From NCBI GenBank assembly GCA_026413225.1, contig CM048555.1, positions 77,507,785 through 77,571,784 of the forward strand: a stretch of 64,000 nucleotides of DNA. The letters run 5' to 3'. Each line of letters starts with the position of its first letter. Positions within the stretch are counted from its first letter, which is position 1. This document shows positions 25,935-40,200 of the stretch, one piece after another. Source of the stretch: Otis tarda (taxonomy: Eukaryota; Chordata; Aves; Otidiformes; Otididae). The notes below the pieces were generated by a model. That model was not told where the DNA came from. It worked only from the letters and a program-made list of their open reading frames with translations, and did no database searches. Position numbers and translations under genes: made by a program.

Positions 25935-28900
25935 GGACTTCCTTTAATCTTAGGAATTAAAAAGAACTGCCTTCACCTCGTTATCTAATGCCAAAAGGGA
26001 GGAACTGGATAAATCACATTCTAGAGATATGTTTCTCCAGTGCCTAGCCAGAGAATTGAGCTGAAATACATGAATCTAGACACAGCAGTGGCAAGATGAA
26101 CTAGCTGCAAGGCCAAGGCATAAAGAATGTTTAGATAATCAGCTTCTATCAACAAGTTGTGCAAACAGGTATACAATTATTTGGGCTTAGAGGCACTTTT
26201 TGAGGTATTTTTCTTGGCAACTAATTAGGCTAAAGGTAGAGATGACTACAGAGAGAGACATTTGAGGTTTTTTTTGCCTTTTAGTCATAAAATTCCATAC
26301 ATTGCACAATATTTTTATTCCATTACTCTTTTTTATGATGAAACATTGAATGAGATTGCTCTAGTGAGATTCTTGCCTTACAAGAGATTGAAATTGAAAA
26401 ACATTAAAGTTTATAGCAATAATTCTTCAAATTATAATTGCCTTTCCATACCAGGGATTTGTTTTTGTGTGAAGTTATCAAATATTTAATAGCAGACCTT
26501 TACATAAATGCAATTTTATTAAACAAAAATATAGCTACTTAAATTATTGGCATCAGTCCCTTGGAAGTTTACTGGTAGTGCAATTACTGCTTATTTCTAA
26601 GAGAGAAGAATAGAATAACTTCAGGAAATCTATTATTTTATATTTTTCAATATAATATAAATGTAAATGTAAACAAATCATTCCTGAAAAATGACAGTAT
26701 GTAAAGAACAAAATAGAAGTCTCTAGTTTACAGCTGCAATATTCGCATCTGAAAACTAAGTTAGAAAATTCTCTGCTGCATTTGTTCACCCACTCTGGCA
26801 GTGGCTGAAGACTATGTAAGACAATAATTTATATGATGGCCAAATAAAATTTTCATGTATGGTCAGAAAGCTATTAAACTTCTGTTTTAATGAGTCTGAT
26901 GCTCAAATCTGAGGTTGGTCAGTTTCGGTGAGAGGCAGGGAGCTCTGGAAGATCTTTTGGTAAGTTGTCTCAGGAAAAATTGCTCTGCACCAACTCATCT
27001 TTTTACTCCCAAGTGACAGCAGACCTACATCTTGAAGAAGGAAGCCTCAAAATCTTTTGACAACATAAGTTTCTGCTCTGTAAATCTGCAGGTCAAAGCC
27101 AGCTTCTTTGGTGCGGGTTTTTCTAGTGGGTGATTGGCAATTCTCAGCAGTGGTGCAGAAGTAATTTTGTAGAGTCAATGATCAGCCATTCAATTTTCTG
27201 TAGGTTTTTTAAAAAACTTGAAGACTTTTTCATATTTCACATTTCAGAAATAACACATGGAAAGAAAAATCAGTTGAGAAGTCTGAACTTTCCATATGCG
27301 AGCCCTGAGTTCACAACCATGTACCTAACTTAAAAAAAAAAAAGAAAAAAAAAGAAAAAAAAGGAAAAATGATAGGTATACAAAGAATAACATTAGTCTG
27401 ATGGCAAGTCACTTAAAAGATGAATTCTTCAATAGAAACTTGTGGCTAAATCCTAGGCTAGCAGCATCTAGCAGGAAGCAAAATGTTTCATACTAGATGT
27501 ACTGTAGAAAAGCTGAAAATTATTTTACTGCCTCTTTCATTCAGTTTATGCATTGACCATCTTATCAGACATTTCTCTGTGAATTAGGAGGTTTCATGGT
27601 TTCTTCTAAGCACGGAGTAGAGGTTGTCCTGTCCTTCTGAAATACCTTCTGAGAAGCTTGGAAGTGGCTGCCTGGGCTGGACTTTTCAGTGTGTCAATGG
27701 CTGTGTGAGAGACATGCTTTTGACAGGAAGGGCAAGATGAACGAGTGGAAGGTTACACGGCAACACGGGTTTGTAAAGCACAGACTATACCATGCTAATG
27801 TGTCTGGAGAAGAGTAACAGTGCCAGCTCTTGGACCAGTTCCCAGGCTGCTCTCTGTCTCTTGTTTCATCAGGAACAACCTGTTTTGCTTCTCTTGATTT
27901 CTGCATGTTGTCAGGCCTGTTAGTAAAAGACTTGAGGTTAAGCGAATTAAGATGGACATGGAAAACTACTGGATATGACACAAGAAATTACTGGATGTGA
28001 CATATAGCAGTATCTTGTGATAATAAAAGATGCTGACAGAAGTTTCAGATAAGGCCATGAGGGATGACTGGATTTCATAGGTGGGAGTTATGGGGGAGTT
28101 ATGTCAATAAATGGGCAAACTTCACAGGTAATGAGAGGGGAGTATTTGGGACCTTTGGAGGAATAAAACCTTGTAAGAAAACCTAGTTAACCATATTAGT
28201 AATAACATCCAAGGTCAGATTGCCTAGGAAACCATATCAGAAGTATCAAATTTGGATATGGAAGCAGTAAAACTGATGCTAGTAGGGAAAAATACTAATT
28301 AGGACAGGCTGAATATCTGGGAAAAGACTGGGGTGGAGGAAGGGAGGACAAAGGCAGAGAAAAAGAAGCCTAAGAAACATGATAAAAAGCAATAATAAGA
28401 TATGAATTAATATTAATGAGTCCATCCAAGTGTAAACCAAACCAGCTTTCCTGGTCAGGAGGACCGGGGCAGGATTTTGGTTAACAGAGTATCCCAACAG
28501 ATGGAAGGAGCATCCTGCTATCACCATGTCAGAGATCATTATGTCCTAGCATGTGCAGTGTATAGTGCTTGTGTTAAGGCAGTTGTCTTCTGAATGGGTG
28601 GGCTGTGCTGAGCTCTGCATTTCACAGTGCTTCAACCATTCAGATCCAAGTTTACTGCATTATATAAGGAACCATAGATGAGGTAGCTATTAGTCTTTGT
28701 ATATTGGTAAGTTTCTTTCTTGTTATTATTCCAGTGCTTTCTGTTGTTTCGTATGGTAACACTTCAATATTTATAAGCTATATTGGATGCTCATATATTT
28801 TTTCTGCCATACATAAGAACTCACCACAGCTAGAACATTAATTTGCACTGTCAAGTCAAATGCATGCTTAGAAAAATGAGATATTAAGAAAATCAGCACC

Positions 28901-31738
28901 TCAGGCTGTATGTGCCTATACGCAGTGTTGCGTAACACATTGGCTAAGTTACTTGCAATTCTAACTCTTCTTGCTTGCACATTTATAAATATCTTTTTTG
29001 GTTGTTGTTATAGAGCAACAGTAGAAAGGATTATTCCTGATGCCTTTCATAGTTCAATTTAATGTGTGTATATATATTAAAACAAAAAAAAACCCAAAAA
29101 CAAAAACACCCCAAATGAAGTGGAGAACTGAAAGTACCGTGGGCAGAGAGGGACAACTAAACTCATCCTATTTTAAATTCATTTCAAAGATCAAAGTTTC
29201 TAGTCTTTCTGTTTATTTTGATAAGCAGGCTCAAACTTAGCAAGGTGGTTAGGAAGATAATGGCAAAATTAAGGCTTAAAATTGAGAGGGATGGTTAAGA
29301 GACCAAAGCTTGTGTGGATGAGGTTCTGTGAATTTGAATCTGAAGCATGCAGATTGCACCTGGTTGTCTGAGACTTCTGCTCTGTATTTAGGGCAAATAT
29401 TTTTAAATAAATCAACCAGATTTTCAAGAGTTTGGAAAGGATACAGGACTTGATTCGAGACTGAGATGCCTGTATCAGTGCCTGATTTTAGCAGATCACT
29501 TCACTGGAAAAAAAAATATAGGAAAGACTTTAAAGAGGTGGAGGGCACTGTAGCTTCTACCCTTTTCCTTTTCCAATCCCACTAGCGCAATCTAAAGAAA
29601 GAGTAGGTCATCCTGGGATAACTGTACCTCTTCCCTATACCCTCACCTTCTCTTCTTACCCTTCTGCTTGTGTTAGCAGCACTGTGCCCTGACAATTACG
29701 GATTTTGCTTCATCGTATTCTCACGGCTGAGTTTGATTGCAGTAGTTTTAACTCTTCAACTGTGAGTTTACTTTAACATCAACTGCCTGAACAGCTTTCT
29801 TTTTGTTGAGTCAAACTCTTTCTTTACATCTAATGACCTGACAGATGCACTGAAAGCTGTTATTGCTTTTAAGGTCTTGCATGCAGAATACATGCATTTC
29901 TGTTAATGTAAGTTTGTAATGAACTCTGAAAAGTAGAAGAGTGCACTTCACTGAAAGTGAGAAGCAAATACTTACACATCATGCTGTTATATATTCTGAA
30001 TATATAAACTTAACAAATGCATTCAAGAGAACACATTTTAAATGGGATTTTAATATCCAAACTTTTACAATTTTTACAAACTTTTAAATATCTATTTTTT
30101 TCATAAGCCTTGACTTGAAAAGCTAATTGTCTTAAGTCACTGTTGATTTGTCAGGAGCTGATGTGCATTTCACTTTGGCAAAATATCTTCTTGGGTTTTG
30201 ACATGTGGGTATAGTTTTAAAAGGTAGAATGCAACCTTAAAAATAAATACAAAGTAGGCAGCTGACAACTTTTTGGATCCTGGAATAGTCTCTTTCCTAC
30301 AATTTTGCTCTGAAGCATATCTGAACAAAATACAACTGCCCTGAGAGATGGGACTGGATCCCTTTGACACCCTCCTACCAGGTGGATGCTCTGACAAGCA
30401 AGTCAGTCGTGTTGTCTGCAGTCCAGATATGCTGAAAGCACACATGAAAATTGGAATATACACTGTTGTCTTACTATTTCCTATTCCTCAGTTAATAGGT
30501 TTATTAGAGGAAAATAAGAGATGAAGAAGTCTCCCACTGACTGGTCGATGCTGTGCATAGAAAAGATTCTTCTCTCCAGCTGTATTTAAAAAGGGTAGAG
30601 CAAGTCCTGCCCAGCAGTTTTTGAAATAAAGGGTACCTTTTACTTTTCAATATACCTTATATTGGTCTTTATAGGACTCTCACAGCAAACATCAAAAAAG
30701 AAGAGCTACTTCTTGTACTTCTACAGCACAGAGTATTACACCTAAATCTCAATGGTTTCAGACATTCGTTTCCTCTTTTTAGCGTTAGCATTAATTGCTC
30801 TAAGCATTTTTTCTGTCTACTGTGTTGGGAACATCAGATCCTATTGCACAGCGTCCAAATATCCCTGTACAGTCCAAATCTCAAAATTCAAGTATCTCTG
30901 CTAAGTCAAACCATTTAACTCTCTTCCAACATCTTTATCAGGCTGCAAACCAGCTCCAAACTGAGAGCTAACTAGTTCAGCTGGTTTGCTTAAACTCACC
31001 ACCCTGCTATGGAGCACAGCTAGTTAAGAGGAGGAAAAGAAAACCAGTATGTTGTCTTGACCAGAAGCGCATCAGTGTGAATAACTCCTTTCCAGCTCAA
31101 AGGTGGCTTGTGCTCATCCTGCTTGAGTTTAGTCTGTCTCAGCCTAACAGTACAGAAATTACTTTTTAAGGCCATTATTGTTACAGTACGTCAAGTCCTA
31201 ACTGTCACACTTTTTTTAGCCAGCTGGAGAGATAGCATAAGCTTTCTAGTCAAAGAACAAAAGGTGTGAGGACAAAAGATTAACCTTTCCACTGAAGAAC
31301 TCTCTTTTTGCCAGACCTACAGAGAATTTTCTCCACTATTCCTGCCCTCAATCAGGAGGTCAACATTGCCATGATCCTATGCGTGCTGAGCTGTTCTCCT
31401 GCAGATTTATATAAAACACCCCAAAGGAAGTTCTGAAGTGGAATCACAGACCACAGGTGATTCTTCCTTTTTAAAGTTAATATTTATATAAGTACCGCAG
31501 ACTTTTATTGTAAGGTGAAGGTATTATTGTGAGGTCTTGACATGAAATAGCTGTCTCTGGATTTAGGAGGTTAACTTTAGTGACATATCAACTAAGGATT
31601 AAATATGCTAAGAACAGTAAAGAATAACTTATTTTATAGAAGAATAACAGGGGGGTAATAAATTGTGATGCAGTCCAGAACCTGAATTTAGAATACGGTT
31701 CATTTTATAAAAATCTGTGCAAAGGTGATATAGCTACT
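25935..31738. other. AT-rich desert, no gene seen
   Basis: No recognisable coding frame. An A-rich tract lies at 27,332-27,369. A stretch around 27.7-27.8 kb gave a faint impression of a LINE pol segment but was too weak to call. A short near-duplication (TACTGGATATGACA / TACTGGATGTGACA) lies near 27.97 kb. Confidence 0.45.
27332..27369 (+). repeat. A-rich tract with AAAG interruptions
   Basis: Long A runs separated by single or double G. It is simple sequence. No retrocopy body is visible upstream that would explain it as a poly-A tail. Confidence 0.75.
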
Positions 31739-31764
31739 TGTCGTAGTTCAGCCCCGATTGGGAC
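31739..31764 (-). mobile_element. Orphan terminus of the same LTR family
   Basis: These bases begin TGTCGTAGTTCAGCCCCGAT and match the left (plus-strand) edge of the three solo LTRs, starting exactly at the terminal TG. In sense orientation this is the last part of U5. The rest of the LTR is not next to it, so this is a broken remnant. It has the same orientation as the full copies. Its small size means the family match rests on one short but near-exact word. Confidence 0.65.
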
Positions 31765-31786
31765 TTCTATTCTTTAGAACAGAAGT
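31763..31786. repeat. Imperfect hairpin beside the LTR terminus
   Basis: ACTTCTATTCT and AGAACAGAAGT are inverted with one mismatch and a TT loop. It starts where the LTR-like sequence ends, so it may be the scar of a deletion or repair event. Confidence 0.6.
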
Positions 31787-33665
31787 ATGCCCTTTTGGAA
31801 ATACAATTAAGTCATCCTTACTTTTTCCTCTCTGTTGTAAAATTTCCATTTAGATACAACACATCTAGGCAGCACACACAGAGAAATAAAAAATCCATAA
31901 AGAATAAGTCTGAGTAGTAACGCTGGATGCCTACTGGACATTTTGAAAGGTGAATTGTATCCAGGTTAGGAAAGTTAATACAAAATGAGCTCCTGTTTTC
32001 AGAAATAGTTTTGCTAGCTTTCATTGTTAAACTTGATCCTATGTAATAATGCATTAGTGATGGTTTTAGACTCAACTGTTCTAGTAAGGAATGCTGTTTT
32101 TATCCACAGCCATCAGAATAAAAATCCAGCAGTGGAGGCTGGAGTCAGTGAAGCTGTTTAGTTAGAATACAGTCTATTGATTTAGTTAAAATATATGTTA
32201 GTGATTCTTGGGTATTAGTAATCATACCAGAAGGAAGATTTTTACCATAAACACCTAGCACTGTAAAACAGAAGAGATTATCTTTTTGGAGGGACAGATG
32301 AGCAATAATGAAGGTGTCATAGAATTACATGATGAGGCTGTTAGTTGAACTTTTTTGAAAATGCCTTGTTTGTCTTCTGTCAAGGAGCTTAGTTAGGAAA
32401 GGTTTTGTCCTCCAGGACCACAGGGTCAAAATTTGCATAATTATCTTTTCTTCAGCAGTTGTAATTATTAATCTTTTATTCTACAGTCATTATAAAGATG
32501 AAAAAGCCTGGAAACCTGTCTATAATACACTGTTGAACTGTATTCATTATAGAGAATTGTGTTTGGTATTACATCTGACTACTGTGGACCTTGTAGTACC
32601 AACTTACAACTGAATCAACTAACGTCTTATAAACCATACCAAAAAAAAAAAAAATCCCTTTACAAAGAAGTCTGATGACAGTCATTGCTGCAATTTCTGT
32701 CCAGCATGGATTTCTTTCTGGTACAGATTAGCAATGTTTTTTTTTTTTGCAGGGGCAGTGTTTGAAAGCAAAAGTAGTGTGCAAGGATTATTTACCTAAT
32801 TGCATTAGAACCAATTAACTAATAGCAACACAAAAGCATACTTTGCTAGGAAAATAGTTTATGAGAGGCACTAAAAAGGCCAGAGCAGGCAAGAAGTGGA
32901 CAAAGAGTTTATCATAAACGTGAGGGAATGAAATGTGGAAAAAACAGTGGCTTAACATACACCTTGGAGACAAGGACAGGGACGTGAACTAACCTGAGAT
33001 CTCCTAAATCCCAAATGAAAATCATGACCAAAATCTCACTTTCCTAGCCACTGCTGATTAAGGCACCCCTTCTGGTTTGCAATGTGTCATTTAAATGTTA
33101 TTCACAGATATTTTTGTGTATATTTAACTGCCTCCTACAAATTTACTCCTGCTAGCGATGTATACTCCCTTACCCCAATACCAACTCAACAGTGAATTTC
33201 TAGAGTGATCAGATTTGATTCAGTTCTGTGGTTCTAATACAAGCACTACCAAAACCCAGCATAAGTATATTATAGTCAGTAGCCCAAAGACAGTATAAGA
33301 TTGGGTTTTTTTTCCTTTTAATTAAAAAGGTGTACAAGTCTTACAACTCTCTAATTCTACATCTAAATCAGAAACCCTTCATTAAGTACTTCTTAAAAAT
33401 AAATTTGTCTGCAGCTGAAAGAGCTGAACCATGGAAATTCAGGACGAAAAATTACCTGAGGTCTGCAGCAATTATTAGGCACCTAAGCCAGAAATGACTC
33501 CTTGGAAAGTCCTGTGATAAAAAGCCTTAGTAACCTTTCATGTCATGAAATACATAGAAATAGGCAAGGCTTTCAAGACATCTGCAGCCCTTGAGCTATG
33601 AGTTGGCCATCGCAAAACAGACAGTACTAGTATAAGGCAGACTGCAGTACACAACCATTTTCAAA
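31787..33665. other. AT-rich non-coding DNA, no gene seen
   Basis: Short frames only, with homopolymer runs near 32.65 and 32.74 kb. I recognise nothing else. Confidence 0.45.
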
Positions 33666-34200
33666 CTAGGAGAGTGTAGAGAGTTTGCTGAAAGATAGAA
33701 AATAATGATCTACTTCTGCAAGAAGTCTTCTAACTATGATGCGCAAACAAGCCTCAGCCACTAAAAAGGAGGGATACATATGCACTCTGTCCTTTACATT
33801 TCCCGTTGCCCAGCTCTTCATTACATTATGTTGATCAGGTTGCATTTCCGTAACTCCTAGTTCATCCAGCTGACTGTTCCGGATCCTATTTGAATGATCT
33901 GCAGGGATGTTAACTAACGCCAAGCAATGCACTGCACGGATTCTCAAACCAAGAGAGACTGAACAGGGTCTTGGTCAGAAAAGCCATATTACTACTCTCT
34001 TCTGCAAAAGGACATGGCTTTGCTGGCTTAGGGTTTGGTATCACATTAACACAGCTTCTGGTACTATCCGAACATCTCTACGTAAGACTACTTTGTCATT
34101 AAACCGTTCCAAATTAGGCAGGTGGTACCTCAGATATTTGTGCACCATAACACATTCTACAGCCTACACATGCAGAATCTTTTCAAACACTGTATGAAAA
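33666..34200 (-). pseudogene. Coding-like relic with a tyrosine-recombinase-like signature (Crypton/Ndc10-like?)
   Basis: The minus strand holds an open frame of about 93 codons (33,947 to 33,666) with protein-like composition. It contains His-Ser-Asn-Arg (His codon 33,894-33,896, Arg codon 33,885-33,887), then QLDELGVTE, then a Trp (SWATGNVKDR) and a Tyr codon at 33,774-33,776, 37 residues after the Arg. Near its end it reads AEVDHYFL. An H-x-x-R box, a Leu-Gly-Val turn and a Tyr 30-40 residues later is the C-terminal layout of tyrosine recombinases. The later Tyr-Phe-Leu element resembles what I remember of Ndc10-like Crypton proteins. Another frame at about 34,035-34,190 also reads like protein (HKYLRYHLPNLERFNDKVV). 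The conserved upstream Arg box has not been located. A host pseudogene or chance resemblance remains possible. Confidence 0.35.
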
Positions 34201-37200
34201 ACCTATATACTCAATAAAGCATCCTTGATTTCATTGTAAGGGTCAGACACTTAGCAGTTTCACGCTCCAGTGCACAGCTTTTAGGAACCAAAATTCTTAC
34301 TGGATTCAGGCCTAAGTAATTAATTGCACCACAAGTTTAATATTAAACTAGTTCTTTAGCTATTGTATATCCTCTTCATTCAAGTGCAGATCATTATCTT
34401 CACTGTACCTATTTTACAAAAGTGGAGAAAATATTTCTTATTCAAGTTTTAAGCAAAAATGCTAATTCAAAACCACCATTTAGAGTTCTTGCAGCCTTAG
34501 GACTTGTTTGCTGCATAATGAAACCCTACTTCAAATATAACTTTTCATTTAGAAAACATTGTAGCCACATTTTCTTATCTAAAATTATAATATTTTTCAT
34601 TTGAAGTGTAAACCAAAAAAAGAAAAGGCTTGACCAAAGTGGTCTAGGAATGCCAGGAAATAATTTTAAAACATATTTTAAATCAATGTTCAAGTAGTTT
34701 GAGTTTCTTCTTCTGATTTAGTTGATATCTGTGCAGCAATTTCACCATGAGAATGATACAACTATAAGCATTAAATATCTGATTTTGAGACCAGCAAGAT
34801 TATATGAGCATTTTTCTTAGTTTCAACACTTGTTGAAAGAAACTATGTTCTGGTTTTATTAAACTAATACAGTGTTCATTTGTAAAAATATAAAAATGAC
34901 ATGAATAAATCTGTGAAATGGTTTCAGAAACATTTAATTAGTAGAGTATATGGGAAATTTTCTGAACATCTCTAACAATGTGAGAAATGACACTGGAAGA
35001 AACTTAAATACTCCATGTCAATGAGAAAAAAAATAACTGAAAAGATAATTTCAAGAAAAGGAAGAGAACAGATAGTGCATTCACATTATTGGTCACGGTT
35101 AAGAGAGGATAGTGAAATACCACCAAAACATAATTTTTAGCATAGTTGTTACACACACTGTTTAAAGGTTTATGATCTTAAAATCTAAAGTTCAAATGGT
35201 GTCACAAAGAATTACGCATCTGTGGATCTTGTTTTTACATGACTTGGAAGCCATCTAAAGGAAAGGAAGAGCCTTATCAGTCAGGGGCATCCTATCTCTC
35301 ATCTTTTCTATTGTTGAAGTCTTGGATATAACTACAAGAACCCTTTAGAAAAAGAAGGTTTTCTGCCCTTCTCACCTCTTCTTTCTTCACACAGTTGTGT
35401 AGATCTTAAAATATGAATAAAAACCCATGGGGCCAATTTTTCAAAATGAAGAGGCTGACTTCCACCTCTTGACTTTGCTAAGTCAGAGTTCAATGAGATT
35501 CTTCTGAAGACAAGTGAATCCTGCTCTCACATGTGGATTGTGCGTATTACGGTGACCAGAGACCTGTACTGAGAGACTGTCTTCCAAGAGACTCTTTATT
35601 CTGGGTCTTTGACAACCGCAGAAAGTCAAACGTCTATCTAGTTTAAAGTATCGTAATGTTAGTTCTAACTAAGGAGCCACATCTTGCACTAGCTGACTCA
35701 TACAACAGTCTTTTCCTTAACTAGCTTTTGATTTGTGTATAAATAAGTTCCATTAATGCCTCTGATTCCACATCAGCACTTGAGAGCAGTATCTAACTTC
35801 TAGCTGAATTCTGCACCATCACTTATAGTAGTACAACCTTGTTATGGTAACTTGACTTGTAGTAAGGTTATGCTCACACTGCTGTAGTTAGTACTGTGGT
35901 TCCTCAAGCCTTGGACATTTGTATACCTAAACTTGTCCACTTGACCTACTAGTACTCTATAAGATACTGTGCCATTGCACAAACCATGTTAGCCAAATTC
36001 AATGCTCATTCTTCTTTTAAATTGTATTTTTAGCCAGATATTTATTTTGTTATACTGTAAATTACTGTTACATTTCAGAAGTTGATAGGTTAAAAAAAAA
36101 AATCCAGATTAATCTTTGATTCCCACGTGCTCAGTAAGTAAGATATCATTGTTTCTTTTGTATTCCTGCAATTGCAGGACACATCTATTATATTAAGATT
36201 AAGAATTATGTCTGGAACTCGAATTCTTAAATGGAAACAGGAGGAAGCTTATGAAATTTTCTCCCACTTCTGAAGAGCCTGTAAATGAATTATTTTTTTG
36301 GCATGAATGGAAGAACAAACTGCTTAAAGTACTTGAATGTAAACATCTTTTCCAGTATTTACTTGATATCTTTTACAGGTATGTAGTTACTTGCATATGA
36401 TGGTAAACCAGAAGATATTATTAAGGTCAGAATTCTTTTCTCAAGGTCCTCACCTTCTGTAACAGACAAGTCAGAAATTGTTTATCTGGGAATCATGAGT
36501 TACCTCAGTTACCTAAATCAATATTAATCACTCACAATTAGAAGTTTTAATTCATCAGAATTCCTATAATTTGAAGGTAGTCACTACCCCTTCTTCCCCA
36601 AGTAACATATGCACAAATATTCACGTCCAAGTAATCCAAATCTCTCTGCTTTCGAAGCATGTGTCATCTTTTTTCCCCTTTCTGTTTTATAGCAGTTGCA
36701 CTCAAATGTGGTATTGTTATACAACTTATCCAATACATACTATTATCCATTTCATATTTTTATGTATGATAAGTATTTTATATAATATATGTTGTAGTTA
36801 TTATAGAGTCATTACCAAAATGTTAAATGCTACACTTTTCGTTATTAAAACTTTCCTAGTCCTTTCCCGTCTCACATCCTATTTTAATCTTCAGTAGACT
36901 TGGAAATACTGTAATTTTTAAATTGTAACTTTGTACCAAAAGCAAACTCTACAAACCAGAGACATGGCATTTAAAAGATGCTAACATTGAACAGTCTGAT
37001 GAGCAGACCATCATTTTTTAGTACTCCCAACTTTTGTCTGCTGGTATCTCAGATGTGCTCAGTATGTCAGTAGAGGAGGAAAAATCTCTTCTCTTCCATT
37101 ACAGTCACATCCCTCTGCTTTGCAGAAAGAGCTGGCTGATCAATACACCTATTAATTACCACAACCAGGCACTGTTTCCTAGGTGGAATATTCTTTATCA

Positions 37201-40200
37201 AACAATGAAATTTTAGAGCAACTCACTGAAGTAGAAAATTTTAACATGGACCAATCAATATTATGCCCCTCCCAAATGCAGTAAAGTTCAACCCTAACAT
37301 TTATAGAAGAGCTGAAAGACCTGAAGATTTCTTGTGCTATATCAGGAATCAACAAATAGCGTCTCTTGAGTACGATTTGCCACCTGCTGTTACTGACAAA
37401 GGTTTATTTAGCCTTTAATACCATATAAATCCTAATCCCTTACCACAAATTCTGTTAAGGGAAGAGAAGGTTAACAACATGCGACTGTTCGGGAGCAGAG
37501 ATGAGTGACAAGACGATATTGATCGGGAATTTAGACCTTTAAAATACATTATCTGTGAAACTGCTACTTGGCCCTCTTGGCTGATGAAAGAATTGAAGCC
37601 TACAGCTTTCCAGAATCCTTGGAAAATACACTAAATCTGAAAATTTAACACCAAAGGTGTAATAGTTCTTTAATTACTTATTTATACTCAGGCTTCTCTT
37701 AGACAAAGAGGAAGCACTGTGGTCACCTATTATGGTGTATTCTGGTGAAGTTTCATTGAAGTCCACAGAGATATTGGTAGGGTAAGCATATAGCTGAATC
37801 TTAGTTGTGTAGGTAGATCCAGGCTGTGAGAAAGCTGCGTTTACGAATTCCCTTAACAAGGGATTTCTGAGAGTATTAAGAAATTTAGGGTGGGAGCTGG
37901 CATGGACCAGTGGAAGTCACTCAGTGTAAAACAGAATTTGAAAAGCTCCAGAATCCAATTTTGCAGTTCTGATTACATCAGTGTTTCAACAGGCTTCTCA
38001 AAAGATTTAAAAAAAATTACGAGAGACAACTATTGGATAGACAGGTAGAACTATGTAAAAGTGAATTTAGTGTGAATTAGGGTGGCTAAATTTTGCTGAT
38101 ATTTCCACTCTTGAGTGAATGTAATGCAATACTTGCCCATTCCCAGGAGAAATGGAAATGCTGACATCTGCATTGTCTATGACTGCAATACAACAAAGCT
38201 CATAAATTGATTATGTGTCACTGGAGTCATTAGAGACCACACTTCAGCTGAGGCAGAGACAGTGGCTGTCCTAGTTCCTTACTTCTTAACTCTCTTCTCT
38301 AAGGCTGTACTGTGCTTTTTTTTTTTTTTTGTCTTTTTTTTTTTCCTTTCTCATTTTCCTCAAAAGATTATTCTTCCAGTTACAATGCAAGTCACCAGGT
38401 CAGATATTGTTCTCATTGTTCTCTTTTAAATCCAACAACTACTAAAAAAGATAGTGTTTCTACTATTTTTTTACCTGATCCAACCTACTTTTTACCTGAT
38501 CCAATTCAATTTCAGCTAGTGTACCACTAGCAAGAACCTCAACCCTGTATTAAAAGTAGAATTTTTCGTATCGGACTAAGTTTACTACAAATGTGTAAAT
38601 ATATGCATCTTCACTGGTGCAGGGAACTTGATCCATTATACTATCAGAGAGTTCAGCAGAATACATCACATTAGAAGCAAAATATACAATGCTGAGTATT
38701 TGCCCTCATATGGAGCCTGGCATCTGAGACTCTAAATGTTACCCAACAATTTATGGTCTGTTACTTTCAGGGACTGGCTTGAGGTTCAGGATCAGCTTTG
38801 AAATACACCACAAATTTTCCTAGCAAAAAATGTAGAGGAAAGTGGAGGGAGAATATGCATACAAGATAATTTACTGCCCTTTTATCATTAGGTAGGATAG
38901 TGCTTATCCTTACACAAGTGATGTAGTAGTCGCTATGAGACTTCCTTAAATCCTAAGAAAGTTCCTGATCAATATGGATTATTCAACACCACCTCATTAA
39001 AAAAAATGAACACAGGAACATTACCCAGCCCGAGGTCCTTTCTCTGCCACTGAAGATTGTGGCATAAACCCCATTTACATTCAGAGTGATTTAGCTTTTC
39101 CTTCAAATACGTGGTAACAGCAACCATATTGTTTTGGGGGGTTAGTCCCTGGAATTACTGTCCCCTGATGCTTCCCTGGGAATTCTCCCAGAAAGTGCTC
39201 ACTGGTGCCTAACATAACCCACACCAGGGACTGCGCTAGCAGCTAGTGAATTAGATAATCACAGGTCGGTCCTTGAGCCCCAGGCTCTAACCCTGTTTTA
39301 TGAGCTAGTATGGATACAGTCGATGTAATCCAGGGTAAACTCCCACAGGTTTAATCCACAGAGATTCAACCACCTCAATCACACCCAGATCCTTCCAAGT
39401 CAGCATTTCCTTGTGAGGAAAATTGCACAGCACGTAAACTTCCATTGATGTCCATTGATATCTTTACTTAAGTCTGTATACCAGGGCAAGCGTCTTAGTC
39501 CACAGTCTCTGTTGGGTTGTTCTCTGGCTTTATCTGAAAATATTCACCTTTTGATGAGTTTCACCATAAGTGATATGAATGAGACCTGTACTCAGATCTT
39601 GCTCCTACTTGATCTGGAGCAAAACCTTGAACATAATCCCCACTGTATAGCTGTTGACCTAAGGCAGTGACTGCTGAATGACTTGCTGAAGTGTGTCCAA
39701 ATGACATAGCAAAGGCTCTCCCATGTCTGCTGAGGCCAGCACATCTGTCTACACAATCAACTGTATTGCCAAACGATGCACCTCAGCTCTCAGTGAACAA
39801 ATGGCGAAGAGGTGGGTGACAGAGGGGAGTTTTGTTCTGTTCATAAGCCTTTCCAACAGCAGCCATGGAAAAAAGCACGAATGTGCAGAATTTAGTGCAT
39901 ATGATACTTTAAAAACCTGACCATACCAGCCACAAGAATCTCATGAACAGGAGAAAGGAGATGAAGCATTATAACTGCAGATTTGTAAAATTACCATCTT
40001 TTTTTTTCACTGCTGAATGAAATCCACATATTCAGGTGTCTTTCTTTGGGAAGTCAATCCCTTTGCAGATCTTAAACTGTCAGTCTGAAAGTGAGATTTT
40101 TTTTTGTCTAATTCCAAGGAACTGATTAAGTGGGATGAATTAAATATTTTGTTGGCTTAACTTCTTCACTGATGCTCTAATTAAGGGCTGGAATAGTCCC

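Noticed and set aside
27694-27981. Possible CR1 pol segment or coding frame near 27.7-27.98 kb
   Set aside because: One phrase on the plus strand looked faintly like a LINE pol piece, but too few positions agree and no neighbouring landmark follows.
32318-32340. TCATAGAATTACATGA as another CR1 tail
   Set aside because: Only one degenerate tail-like word is present, and the following sequence does not match the CR1 3' region.
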